This document shows, in pieces, positions 12,201 to 23,900 of a stretch of DNA of 64,000 nt. The translations under genes and the position numbers were made by a program. Source of the DNA: Cafeteria roenbergensis (lineage: Eukaryota > Sar > Bigyra > Bicosoecida > Cafeteriaceae); assembly GCA_008330645.1 (NCBI GenBank), contig VLTN01000028.1, forward strand, positions 248,001-312,000, read 5' to 3'. Each line of letters begins with the position of its first letter. Within the stretch, counting starts at the first letter, position 1. The notes beneath the pieces were generated by a model. It did no database searches, was not told the DNA's origin, and was given only the letters and a program-made list of their open reading frames with translations.

Positions 12201-12398
12201 CCTGCAACGCAAACGGCCGCTGCTGCCTCGGAGGGCAACGGCAACACCCCAAGCCCAGCTCACCAGCTGCGAGAGGTTGAGCGAGGTGAGAGCTTGCAGG
12301 TGCCGGAAGTCGCTGGAGGGGGCCAGCGGCACCATTGCCCACGACGCAGTTGATGCGGCATCGAACTTGGCCGCGCCGGGATCCTCAGCGTCGTCCAT
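9238..12398 (-). CDS. leucine-rich repeat protein with FAM194/ERICH6-like C-terminus
   Basis: Exons are 12264-12398 and 9238-12120, giving 1,005 residues. The 143-base intron (donor GTGAGC, acceptor GCGCAG, phase 0) joins LTSLNLSQL to KLSHVCNLSALP, which restores 22-residue LRR spacing. LRRs of the SDS22-like type span about residues 30-235 (LERLVLSFNCLASL, LAVLNASHNELATL, LESVDVSFNRVTSL). A long Ala/Gly/Arg-rich disordered middle follows. Residues about 680-970 contain ATLFWPDGSTAVSVD and LALRLLPGLYLEYD, which resemble the C-terminal domain of glutamate-rich protein 6 (FAM194). Both parts are common in ciliary proteins, so an axonemal role is a reasonable inference. An alternative start upstream of 12398 in the same frame is possible. 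Confidence 0.75.
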
Positions 12399-12812
12399 GC
12401 CCTGCGTGGGCACAACCTTGGCGGGCCGCACTGAGCTGCGGTGTCCCCCTCCCCCCCCCCTGTGCGAGCCTGGCTGGTTTTCGGGAGTGATTGCCACGCT
12501 TCGCGAGGGCTCCCGCTGCTTGCCAGTGCAACCAGCAGAGCCGCAAATGCTGCCGCGCGCCGGCAAGGCCGTGCCGGACCGCGCATGCACGATGCCATGG
12601 GTCCGCTTGAATCTGGAAAGCGCGGCACCCTTCCTTGCAGCAGCAACTGGACCCTTTCGCGGTCGAACGCCTCGCGCGCGCGTGATGATGCGCGCTCCCA
12701 CGCAGCTCTGGGAAATATCGGGCATGGGCGGGCAGGGCACGCACACACTCGACCACGCAGACGGCGTGCGTGGCGTACAGGTGCAGGCAGGGTCATCGGC
12801 TTGCGCAGCCCA
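12399..12812. other. intergenic region between two minus-strand genes
   Basis: These 414 bases lie between the start of the LRR gene and the stop of the SPX-amidohydrolase gene, and include a C-rich tract near 12446-12461. They should hold the LRR promoter and the 3' untranslated region of the other gene. The frame of LRR exon 1 stays open to about 12746, but the upstream sequence is not protein-like. Confidence 0.5.
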
Positions 12813-15800
12813 CTAGGGGTGGCCGTCGTCCGTGGCGTCGTCAAGCGAGCCGCCAGCGATGCCGAGGTGAATGATGCGGTCGCCGCTCTGGCACACTGGG
12901 TTGTCGCTCCGGCCGATGACGATGCCGTCGCAGGGGGCGAAGTAGCGCTGGACGCAGTGTCCGAACACGGATCGCACGTCAGCGACCACGTCGCCCTTGC
13001 GAACCCACGAGAAGACGGGGGGCACCACGTAGAGGACGCCACCGGTGCGGGTGAAGATCCAGAAGGACTTGGAGCAGATCACGGGGTCGCGCCAGGCGCC
13101 GGGGTCCGCGCTCAGGGGGTGTCCGCGGACCAGGGCTGGCATGGGTGCGGGGTCGCGGAGGGTCATGACGCCCGTCGGCGCTGCCGAGGTGAAGGTGCCG
13201 TTGGCGGAGCTGGTGCCGGAGCCGGAGCGCGCGCGAGCGGACACCATGGTGGTCTGGTGGTGGTCGTCCCCAGGAAGGCCCCTGACGAGGCCCTGGGGGT
13301 CAACGGCCGCAGCGACGCGGGCCGGGGCGGCGGCGTGCGCGAGCATGGTGGCAGCCATGATTCCGGCGGTCGACGGCTCCCCAAGCTCCCCGACGGCGCT
13401 GGGCCGGAGCGCCGTGAAGCCGGCGCTCTGGGCCGCAGGGTCCGTCAGGACTGACACGCCGGGCGCAGGCGTGCCCGACTGCGCTGAGGAGGCAGCAGCA
13501 GCGGCAGCGCCGGCCGCTGCGTCGGTGGCAGCAGCCTCCGGGGCCGCCTGGCGTCCGGGCGCGGCATCGGACGCACTCACGGCCGTGGTGGTGATCAGAG
13601 TTGCAGAGCCGAAGGTGTACTTCTCCACGCGCTCGGTGACGTCGTCGGCAACGGCCGGGAGCATGCGGAGGTGGCGCAGCGTGCGGTAGACCCCCGCCAG
13701 TGCCCGCTCAATGAACGGGCGGTGGAAGCGCTGAGGGTTGCCGATCTCGACCGTGAGGGTGTGGATGCCGAGGTCCGAGGCGGCGCCGCGGAGGGTGCCG
13801 TCCTTGCCGCGGTTGTGGACGATGATCTGGGGGTGCTGGAGGAGGGCCAGGCGGAACACTGTGGGGTCCGTGAGGTCGGCGCGGACGTAGAGACTGTTCA
13901 CGCGGCCAAAGCTTGCCTGCGGGTTGTTTTGCCGTTCGTTTCGGCGCGGGCGGGCAGGGGGGGGGGGAGGGAGCGTAGTAGTGGGGTGCGGGGTGCGGGA
14001 GGGGGGGGGAGGGGGCAAGGCAAAGCGGGTGGACGATGGCGGTTGGCAAGCTTTGGGGAGGCAGAGGCAGGGCGCTGTCGGGCCCCCTTGTACGCTGCGC
14101 CGGCTCACGGTGTGCAGGTCGAGGAGGTAGTCCATGTCCCCGGCAGCGATGACGCGCTGCAGGAGGGCGTGGGCGAACTGCTGGGCGGCGGTGCCGTCGC
14201 GCTTTCCTGGCATGCAGCGGTTGAGGTCCGTGTTCTCTGGACCACCGCGCTGGTAGCGGATGTACCCGTGGGGGTTCGCAACGATGACGGCCACGATGGT
14301 TCCTGCCAGGTCGTCGCAGTCGAGCTCCTCGAACAGGCTGCGAGAGGGACAGAGTCAGAGACAGAGTCAGAGACAAGAGTCAGAGACAAGAGTCAGAGAC
14401 AAGAGTCGGAGTCGGAGACGAGAGAGAGAGAGCGAGTGGAGGTGGGGGACTGGCGGGACGCAGTGGGGCGGGGATGGGGGCCGGGCGACCAGCCGTGCGT
14501 CCGTGGCGCGAGCATGCAGGAGGCGCGCTGTCGCTCCGGCCTCACCGGTGAATGAGAGGCATGCCGTTGAGCTCGTTCCCGTGCAGCGCCGAGGTGATGC
14601 CGAGGGTGGGGCCTGCGCGACGACCCTTCGCAACCATGACGGGCACGGCGGTGGGGAGGGACAGTGGGTCCGTGCCCAGCGCGATGTAGAGCCGGGACAC
14701 GGCTCCCACTGGCAGGGCGTCGACGTCCAGGCGCTGGATGGTCTTGATGGCGGTCTCCACAACAGCGCTCTGCTTCCCCCGACGGCGCTTGGGGGCAGCG
14801 TAGGCGCGGAGGACGACGTCGACCTCGGCCTGAAGGGCGTCGAGGCACGAGGTGTCGCTGATGGAAAGCGTCGACGCCAGCGCGTTGAGCTCGGCACGAA
14901 CGGTGTCGATGGCTTCGTCCGCGGCAGCCGCTGCAGTCGTAGCAGCTGCGGCGGACGCCGAGGAAGAGGAAGAGGAGGAGGACCCGGCCGAGGCGGTGGG
15001 GCCGCGGAGCTCGCGGGAGACGGCCTGCTCGTGCACGCGCTTGTCCCACTTCTTGCCGATCTTGTCCATGGCCACGATGCAGAGCTGGGCAAAGTCGCGG
15101 ATGTCGGCTGCGGAGGCGAAGCGGAAGTTGTCGAGGGGGCGGGGAAGGGGGTTGCGGCACAGGAGGCGAGAAGCGGTGGTGTTGCCGTGGCCGGCGAGGC
15201 GCCTCCTTGGACGATTCGGGGCCGTGCAAGAACTTGGAGGGCTCGCGCGCAGGCAGGCCATGCACGGAGGGCGCGGTAGCCGACGTACCGCGCCAGCACG
15301 GCCAACAGCGAATGGCCGTGGGGCGGAGAGGGGCCGGGGGCGCAGCGGAATGCACCTGGGCTCACCGATTTCGTCGGCCAGGTCGATGGCGCTGGTCTGA
15401 AGCTTGGTCACCTGGGGCAGCAGGCGCGGGGGCGCAGACAGAGTGTGGGCGCCCGCGGCCAGAGATGAGTTGTGGGAAGCCGGGCCTGGGCCGCCCGACT
15501 CCGCCTCGATGTCGTCGGACAGCGCCGCTGCCTCGCGACCGAGCATCTCGGACTTGGAGTGCATCACGCGGACCACGCCGTCGTACCAGCGGGAGGCACG
15601 CTTGGCCTGCTCCGTGACCTCCTTCAGGAATTCGTTGCGGTGGTGGTGGGCAGTGGTGAGAACCCGAGACCCTTCGCGCTTGACCTCACCGGCAGTCGCC
15701 GGCGGGGAAACGCCTTCCGCCGCGACCACCGGCGGGTTTGCCGCCCCGGCATCGCCGTCCGCAGCGGCCCGGAAGCGCTTGGACGGGGAAACCCGAACGT

Positions 15801-16174
15801 GCGTTGAAATCACGGGCTCGCCCTGCTTGAGCTTGCTGGCGGGGATGTGCTCGGTTGCTCCCTCGATGATGCGAAGATCGCGGGGGCGCTTGCGCCGGCC
15901 GGCCGCGATGCTGCAAACAACACCGACCATAGGGGCGGCAGAAGGGACAGGGACTCGCTCTTCGGGAGAGGGGGGGGGGAGGGGGGCGACACGCAGCGGC
16001 AAGCCGGCCGCGGCGGCGAGGGCCATCGGAGAGCAAAACGCATCACGAGTTGACCCTCTCTCACCGGAGCTCCTCCACGACGTGGCGAATCTGGCGCTTC
16101 AGGGCCTTGTAGTCGATTGCATGCTCGCGCAGAGCAGGCTTGATGCGAACCGCAAGGGTTTTGCCGAATTTCAT
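12813..16174 (-). CDS. SPX domain fused to an AstE/AspA zinc amidohydrolase
   Basis: Five exons: 16065-16174, 15366-15910, 14546-15107, 14109-14337, 12813-13916; 849 residues. Introns are 154, 258, 208 and 192 bases, all GTGAGN...GCAG with matching phases. Residues 1 to about 300 are an SPX domain: it begins MKFGKTLAVRIKPALRE, has the lysine-bearing helix DYKALKRQI, then a long helix around EFLKEVTEQAKRASRWYDG and a final KIGKKWDK. SPX domains bind inositol pyrophosphates and report phosphate status. The C-terminal half is a succinylglutamate desuccinylase/aspartoacylase, with zinc ligands in HGNELNG (H394, E397) and DLHT (H481), substrate motif NTDLNR (to R446), and likely catalytic E539 in TVEIGN. 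The last part has the family's beta-rich end (SKSFWIFTRTGGVLYV). All active-site residues look intact. Substrate is unknown. Confidence 0.88.
14352..14436. repeat. tandem 13-base repeat in SPX-amidohydrolase intron 3
   Basis: About four to five copies of a unit close to AGTCAGAGACAAG on the + strand, running into (GA)n near 14420-14435. In the sense (minus) direction this is a CT-rich stretch directly upstream of the acceptor at 14338, so it forms the intron's polypyrimidine tract. Confidence 0.85.
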
Positions 16175-17948
16175 GACCAGACAAGCTGCCCAGCAGCGAG
16201 CAAGGTGCTCGCGGGGCGCTTGGGACGGCCACGTCTCTGCCGAGGGTCCGATCGCGGGAATGCTCCGCTGCATTGGGCAGAGCCACCCGTGCCGTCGCGA
16301 CAGCGACTCCAGCAAGCCGCCATTGCCGCGCACGCACAGCATGGGCAAGGCACCTGTGCCCGGGGTGCGGGCATGCTGCGTCCCCTGGGGCGGAGGAGAG
16401 CCGGCGCAACGAAGCCGTCGGATGCCAGAGCCCCTCGTCGCCTCGTGCCGTCGCGATCGCGACCCGACGCATCGCCATCCGCGACGCAAGCCAACAACGC
16501 GAGAGAGGGAGCTACTTTGTCGCTCTTTGGGCATGGTGGGCGCTTGCCGAACGCAGGGGGGCGCAGCGAGGTCTTGTTGCGAGAAGCAGCCAAGAGTCGC
16601 AAGCCCTGCCTGGGCAGGCCCCGCATGCCTCGATGCGCCGCCAGCCGGCACCCGGCTTGCAGGCGAATCGAACGGGGTGGAGGACTCTCAGCAAGCTGCT
16701 GGGTCACAGGCTCCCGGGACGCTTGTGCGGAATGCCTTGCCGGTCCGCCTTGCCCTTGCGCCGTGCTGGGCACACCGCGCAGGCGCCGGGAGTCGCGGCC
16801 TGGCACTTGCACGGTCGCGCGGAACGTGCCCCTACGCTTGGTCGGCATTGGTTGGCCCTGCGGGGCCCTATCTTTCATCTGCCAAGGCAGCTCGGGTTGG
16901 AACCCGAAGGGTCCACACGCAAATGCGCCGGGCCCAAAATTCGGCCGGAGCTTGGCCCGCGAGGGCAATGCGCCGAACTGCCGCCCCTCCGCACCGACGC
17001 CGAGCGGCGAGCTCCCGCCAAGGCGACAGCTGCATGCGACACCACAGAAGCACCAGGCCATGGCGCCACTCGCAAAACTCTTTATTGGCTTGTGGAAGTG
17101 GGATTGTGCGGCGAGGGGAGCGCCACTCGTGCCAAGGCGCTCTTGTTCGCGCCAGCCTGGCCATTGCCTCGCAGCCGATGCAGGTGGAAGTGCACCAAGG
17201 GCCACCACAGAGCAAACTTTCGGCGCAGGCAGTGCAGCCCGGCGGCAAAAGGGCGCTCAGCAAGGATGCACGATGCGGCTGCGATCGAAGTGCGAAACCG
17301 GGGACGGCGACTGTCGCTGTCGGGATTGGGTGCCAGAGCGGAAACGGGCACTTCGTTGCGTTCGACTTTGAGACCTTGAGGCCCCGCTGACGCTCCCCCG
17401 GCCTGGGGAACAGCAGCAAACAGGCCTGAATGAGGTGAGCACAGCGCATACGGCGCGGGCTTGGCAACCGCTGCGGCGCCCGCAGTGGTCGTGATCACAT
17501 CAAAGACCGCAAGCGCCAGTTTGCTTGATGCAAGCCGTTTTGGTGGCCAGGTCGGCTCCTTGAAGGGCCTTTGGAGCTTGCTCGAGGAACAGCCTGGCTG
17601 CGGGTTGGCATCCAGCTTCTGGGACTTGCTGCCCCGGCCGCAGCTTTCGCGAGCGGGGCGGGGGAAGCGGGCTTGCGCTGTGACACGTCAGAACCAAACC
17701 AATGCGCAGCCTCGCCGTCCGGTCGAGCGCGCAGGCTGCGCGCGCCCGCTCGCAAGCGAGGCGGGGGCCCAGCGCGTTCCCTCGTGCCCCCGCTTCCTTC
17801 CCCCTGCCACCCGGGAATCAACCCGCGCAGCCGCCATTCCGGGAGGCCGTCCAAGGCCGCCGCGAGTTCTGCCCCGAGGCCGCATGGCGACAGTTTTCTT
17901 CCGCTGGCTTGAAACTGTCGATTCGCTGTTCGTTCTCCCCCCAACGCC
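16175..17948. other. 1.8 kb between divergent genes, no supported gene
   Basis: This is the longest stretch without an assignable gene. It lies between the SPX-amidohydrolase start (minus) and the receptor start (plus). Several frames of 140-400 codons cross it on both strands, but none has recognisable motifs, and their composition looks like random GC-rich DNA. One minus-strand frame (17082-17498) has a good acceptor-like tract inside it (TGCTGTTCCCCAG) and ends at a TAA within an AATAAA hexamer (17081-17086). That could mark a short transcript, but I do not call it. It probably contains two promoters and perhaps 5' non-coding exons. Confidence 0.4.
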
Positions 17949-20900
17949 ATGCTTCGCCCCTCGAGCTGTTGTGGCCGCAGTTCCCGCACCGCCGGATACA
18001 GAGGGCCGAGGGGCAGCTCTTTGGTCCTCGAGGAGCAACAGCGGCAACGAGGCACGTGGCTGCGCCGCAGCCCCGGCGTGGCCAAGCTGGCGGTGCTGGT
18101 GGCAATCATAGTCTCTCCGTCCGCAAGGGCCTTGCGCTTCAGCCTCGACGTCCCGGACCAGGTGGAAGCGCTTGTCGACGTCGCCCTGGCTCACGGCTGG
18201 GCCAGAATCGGCTTCGCCCCAAGCGCCGGAGGCTCGAACGAGCAGCTTTGGTCTGACACCGAGGCCGAGCAGGCCCTGAGCCTGACTCTGCGGAACCACA
18301 ACCTCCCCCCCTGGGAACCGGCGGACGCACAGCTCGTGATCGCGTCGCCGCTGACATCGGCCGCCGTCCAGGCGCTTGCGACGAGTGTGGCCGGTACTCC
18401 TGCCCGCCTGGGTCTGCTCTCGGCGTCGTGCGCGTCGGGCACCGGCGCCGACGACGCTGCAGCGGCCGCGGCGTCGCAAGGCCCGGCCTCAGCGCTGCTT
18501 GGCCAGCCAGCGCTGCGACTGCCGCCCGTCGGCTCGCTCTGCGTCAGGCCGCTCCCCCCCCAGATGGAGCTGGATCGCGGCACCAACGTAACGCGCATCG
18601 GTGAGGCATGGCTGGAAAGCACAGATGCGTCCAGCGTCTCGTACTCTGCCGACGTTGCGTGGCGATGGGAGGGACTGTCCCTCGGGCCGCTCGCCAGCAA
18701 GTGTGGCGCCAACTGCACCACCGGCGCCCTCCGGGAGGGCTTCGTGTGGGAGTACACGGCTGGGCCTGAGACCGCCCAGGCAGGGGGCACAGGAGTTCGC
18801 CGGTTCTTGGCCCCCGGAGTTTCCAACAGGACGAGCTGCGGCGCGCCGACTGGGCTCCTGCCTGCAGCACAGCGCTCCTTGGTTCTGGGCCAGAGCACGC
18901 CCCTGACAGGGGCCGCGGCGGGCCTGGGCGTGAGCATGCAGCAAGGGATGCTGCGCGCGATCCGCCACCACCCGTCTTCGCACGGGCGTCGCCTGGTGCT
19001 CCTGTCGCTGGACGACGCGTATGTTCCCGCCAAGACGGCGGCCAACGTGCGGCGCCTGGTCGAAGAGGTGGGAATCTTCGCCCTGGTCGGGTCCGTCGGT
19101 TCTGCCACTGGCGCGGCAGTCGTAGACTACCTCAATGACATGGGAGTTCCGCACATCGGCCAGCTCTCAGGCGCCAATGTCTTTCGGTATCCGCCCCGGC
19201 GGTTCACCATCAATGTGCGCGCTGCGTATGCCGACGAAGCCGCGGCCATGGTGGACGAGGTCACGCAGTTCGGGCTGTCCAAGGTCGCGCTGGTCGCCCA
19301 AAACGACACGTATGGCAAGGCGGGGCTGGTGGGGCTGGAGACCGCGCTGGGCCCTCGCGGCCTCAAGCTTCACAGCATCGGCTACTACAGCTCGTCGGAC
19401 ATCCCGGGAACGATTGAGGGGGCCATATCCGCCATCAACAGCACTGGGGAGGACCCTGAGGCTGTCGTCTTTTTCGCGCTGGCCGACGCCGCCGCGTTGG
19501 CAATGCCGCTGCTGCGCAAGCAAATGCCGGGGGCGATGTTCATGCTCGCATCGCCCATCAGTCCGCCGTCTTTGCTCAAAGCACTGGCGGCGAACCCTGC
19601 GGTCGGCTCCACAAGCGCAGCTGCTTCCATTGTCGACGGGTCCTTCGTCACGCAGGCAGTCTGGCCGCCCGATCTCAGCTTTGGAGACTCCACCCGTGCG
19701 GACGTGAACTGGGTGGACAAGGAAGGAGAGTACGCGCTCGCCCTGGTGGCACTGGCGCTGGATGCCATCCCTGCTCCCGATGGCGGAGGCTGGGTGGGCT
19801 TGGACCTCATCAACGCCATCAACGACCGCTCCGTGTTCCGCGTGGACACGTCCACCGCGACCGGCAACGCGGTCCGGATCCTTGGCCCGTACTCCGCGGC
19901 CTGCTCGCAGGGGATGCGAAGCGTCGTGAAGACGCGCCTGACCAAGGTACCAGCGAACTCCGAGCCGGCGGGGCCCGGCGAAGGCAGCCTGCTCACCACC
20001 ATCACCGGGGTGTTTCAGTTTGATTCGTGCGGTGTGCTGGACACGTCTGCAGTCGAGCTCGCGGAGCCGCTGGTCTTCGGCCAAATCGTCCCCATCTCTG
20101 GCTTGCCAGACTGGGCCGAGCAGATGACGCTTGGCGTCCGGGCCGCGTTCGACGACGCCAACCGCGACGGCGGGATCAACGGCCGATTCGCAAACCTGGT
20201 GACTGCGGACGACGGGTACAACCCAACGCTGGCGGCAACTGAGGTCCGCAAGATGGTTGAGGACCAGAAGGTGCTCGCGATCGTGGGCACGGTCGGAACC
20301 GGCACCGCCTTGGCCATGCTCGAGTACCTGAAGCCGTTGAAGGTGCCGCTCATCGCCGCTGTCTCTGGGGCCCGGGAGCTGCGGAGGCCCTTCACGGCCG
20401 CGGCAGTGAACATTCGCGCCTCGTATGACGACGAAGCCTACCTGCTGGTGGACACGGCAGTTCGAGCGGGCAGGACGAGATGCTCCGTTTTCTTCCAGGA
20501 CGACGGCTTCGGCCGCTCCGGCTTGGAGGGGGCTCGCGTCGCGCTCTGGAACAACGGCCTCGCAATCCACTCCAACGCGTCCTACGACCGGTCACTCGGA
20601 GACACGAGCCAGGCGTTGGCCGTCTTGAGCGAGCGCACGCCGCCCGAGGCAGTCATCGTCTTCGCAGTCACCGGGCCGGCGGTGGAGTTCATTTGTTCTT
20701 CGTCGCTCCTGCCCTCCTGGGAGTCGGTGTGGTACCTGCTGCCCTCCGTTGTGGGGGAGGACTTTGGGGACTCGCTCGGCGGGGACTGTGCTTCGCGGGT
20801 GCGGGTGTTTGTCTCGAGGACGCTTCCCGACCCCACGAACTCCTCGGTCGGCGTCGTCAAGGCGTTCCAACAGTCGATCGACAGGCGATGCGGCGGCGAA

Positions 20901-23900
20901 GGCGCATGCGCCTACACGTCACAGGCCTTGGAGGGCTACCTCGGCGCGCGCCTGCTGCTCCAGGCCGTCGCCAGGGCGGGCTCCGAAATCGATGCCTACT
21001 CGGCCGACCCCAGCGACAGCTTCGAGCCCGCCCGCCGGGCGGCCCGGGAGTCCTTGCTCCAGTCGATCTACGACGCTGGCATGTTCTCCTTCGAGAAGCT
21101 GCGGGTTGGCCCGTACGGCGGCGAGTGCGGCAACGCCGCAGAGGTGGGCGCCGTCAACCTGGGTTGCGAGTGCAACCAAGGCATGCACAACGTCTTCCTT
21201 ACCGAGCTCGTTGCCGGAGCTCCGCAGTACCTGCCGTCTGGCGTGCTGGTGACCCCGTTCGGGTTCGAGCGGCGCCCCGAGGGCGACGTGTTCTTCGAGT
21301 CCTGCGGCGTGTCTGTGGAGTATAGGCCACAGTCGGAGCAGCCAATCGTGTTCGGGCAGTCGGCATCCTTCTCCGGAGACACGGCTGGCCTCGGGACAGG
21401 GATGCAGCGGGGAATCCGCGCCGCCTTTTCGTTCACCAACGGGCGCGGCGGCATCAACGGCAAGGAGGTGCGCCTCGTGTCCTTCGACGACGCCTACAAC
21501 CCTGCAAGGGCAATCAGCAACACCCAGGAAGCGCTGTCAGCGCACCGCGTGTTTGGCTACATCGGCTCCACAGGGACGCCGACTGCCAGCGCAGTGTTCC
21601 CGCTGGTGACAGAGGCGAAGGTCCCATGGATTGGCGCCCTGACGGGCGCGGGCTTCCTTCGGTCCCCCTTCGTTCCCACCATCGTCAACGCCCGTGCCTC
21701 GTACACGGACGAGTGCGCTGCAATGACGAAGCACCTCGTCGCCATGGGCATTTCAAAGGTGGCATTCTTCGGCCAAGACGACTCCTTCGGCGGCGCAGGG
21801 CTATCCGGCATCACCTTGTCGCTCAAGTTCCACCGCCTGTCCCTCATGGTGGACAGCCGCTACCCGAAGGGCACGGAGGCGGTCCACTCGGGCATCGTGG
21901 CCATGCTCTCGCTGCCCGAGCCCCCCGAGGCCATCGTCATGTTTGGCACCTCCAAGCCTCTAGGCCGGTTCGCCGCCATTTTGCGGGTCACGTTCGACAG
22001 CCTCGGCTACAAGCAGCCTGTACTGTACGCGACGTCGTTCGTGGGCGCGCGAGCCTGGCGCCGAGCGACAGTGAGCGCCATGGCCCTCGAGGCCTCGACC
22101 CCGATCCCAGACTACCTTGAAAACATGTTCGTCGCATCTGTCGTGCCCGTGCCCGACGACGCATCCCACCCGCTCGTCGCTGCATACCAGCAGGACATGA
22201 GGGAGGCAGGTCTCGTCTCGGGGCCGGTGGGCAGTGTGGGCCAGCCGTCCAAGTTCGAGTACGAGTCGCTGGAGGGCTGGATCGTGGGGCGGCTGACGAC
22301 CATGGCCTTGCAGCGGTCTGCGTCGGCGACGCGCGCCGACTTCTTGAAGGCCTTCTACACGACCTCGTACTTTCAAATCGCTGCTGGCAGCCAGGCCCTG
22401 GGCCCGTTCATCGACGGCGACTGCAACCAGGGCTCGAGGCGCATCTGGATTGTGCGGGCGAACGCGGACTTGAGCGTGGCGACCGGCTCCGTTGGTGACT
22501 ACTTGCTCGACGAGTCTTTCGACTTTTCCGACCTCGGCTGCGGGGTGCTCGCAGAGTACTCCAAGCCCAACTGCCCGGATGGCAGCGAGCGGGTCTCGCT
22601 CAGCAACACGACGGAAGCCTTCACCTGCCACAAGTGCGCCCGCGGGTTCTTCAGCTCGGGCGGGGCCCCTTGCCGCGAGTGCCCAGCTGGCTCGGTGGCG
22701 GCGGACGAAGGGTCCCCGGCGTGCATCAAGTGCGGCCCTGGCCGCTTCCAAGACAGGCCTGGCCAAACCGCGTGCTTGGGCTGCGACATCTTCAGCTTCA
22801 GCACCGGCGCGGCCAATGCCCGCTGCACATCGTGCGGTCCCAACGCCATGACGTTCAGCGAGGGCGCGACGTCCCGAGCCGCCTGCATGTGCAGCCCGGG
22901 CTACTTTGGCTCTCCACACGTCGAGCCGGACGCCACCGTGCTCGAGGCGGTGCGGCTGGGGGCCGACCCCCCTCCGCTGCCAGGCTCCGATGGGTCCATG
23001 GAAGCCGTGGAGCTTGTCCCGGGCACATCTTACGTTCCCATAGCCCACCAGGACGGGCTCTGCCGTCCGTGCCCAGTCGGCGCGCGCTGCTGCCGGAGCG
23101 AGGCAGAGGGCGTGCCCGAAACAGCCGCGAGCGCCCTCAACAGCACCGCAGCCTCCACAGCGCAGCGCTGCCGAACGGGGACCATCATGCCTCTGCCCAC
23201 AAGCGGGCACATCGAGTCCACACGGCTGCCAGCCACCATGGTGGCATGCAATCCCGCGCAGTCCTGCGTCGGCGTCGAGCGCGAGAGCCAGCTGAACGAG
23301 TCAAGGCGGTGCGCGGTTGGCTACGAAGGCCTGCACTGCGGGCACTGCGTCGATGGCTTCTACAACTTCTACGGCGTGTGCAACCCTTGTGGCTCCGACG
23401 ACGAGGCCTGGGGCCGCGCGGCAGGGATGGCCCTGTTCATCTTGGTCATCGTCCTGTCCGCGCTGGAGCTCTCGACGCGCAAGAGCACGTACACCGGCCT
23501 GGGGCTGATGCTTAACAGCCTGCAGATTGGCGGCCTGTTCAATGCAGTGTTTGCGCGCTGGCCCCGCATGGCTGACAGCTTCTACGCGGCTGCGGCAGTG
23601 GTCACGTTCAGGCTCGACTCCTTCAGCCCGGAGTGCAAGCTGCAGCACTTGTACCCTCGGGATATCTTCGAGCGCCAAATTATGTGGCTTGTGCTTCCTT
23701 GTGGGTTTGCGCTGGTATATGTGGTGATCTATGGCATCGTTCTTTGCCTGCGCGCCTTGATCGTGCAGTGCGGCTGCACCGTTCGGGGTCGATACTTAGG
23801 CTACTGCGGCATGCTGCGGATGCTCACCCTCCCCTTTCCCAAGTTGAACGCGACGTTCGTCAGCGGCTTTTCCCGGCTCGCGATTTCCGGCTACCCTGTC

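Noticed and set aside
13917-14108. Reading straight through SPX-amidohydrolase exons 4-5 as one exon
   Set aside because: The 192-base stretch is in frame but encodes a Pro-rich run that interrupts the DLHT-ASFGR junction conserved in the AstE/AspA family; GTGAGC and CCCGCAG flank it exactly.
14344-14436. CRISPR-like or other functional direct repeats
   Set aside because: The units abut each other with no spacers, and the tract is inside a spliceosomal intron. It is a simple tandem repeat.
17081-17086. AATAAA hexamer on the minus strand as a poly(A) signal
   Set aside because: One or two such hexamers are expected by chance in 64 kb even at this GC content, and no supported gene ends there. 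Recorded only as a hint.
15404-17371. 655-codon + strand frame
   Set aside because: It is antisense to SPX exon 2, where the minus strand has clear homology and splice logic, and it has no recognisable domain.
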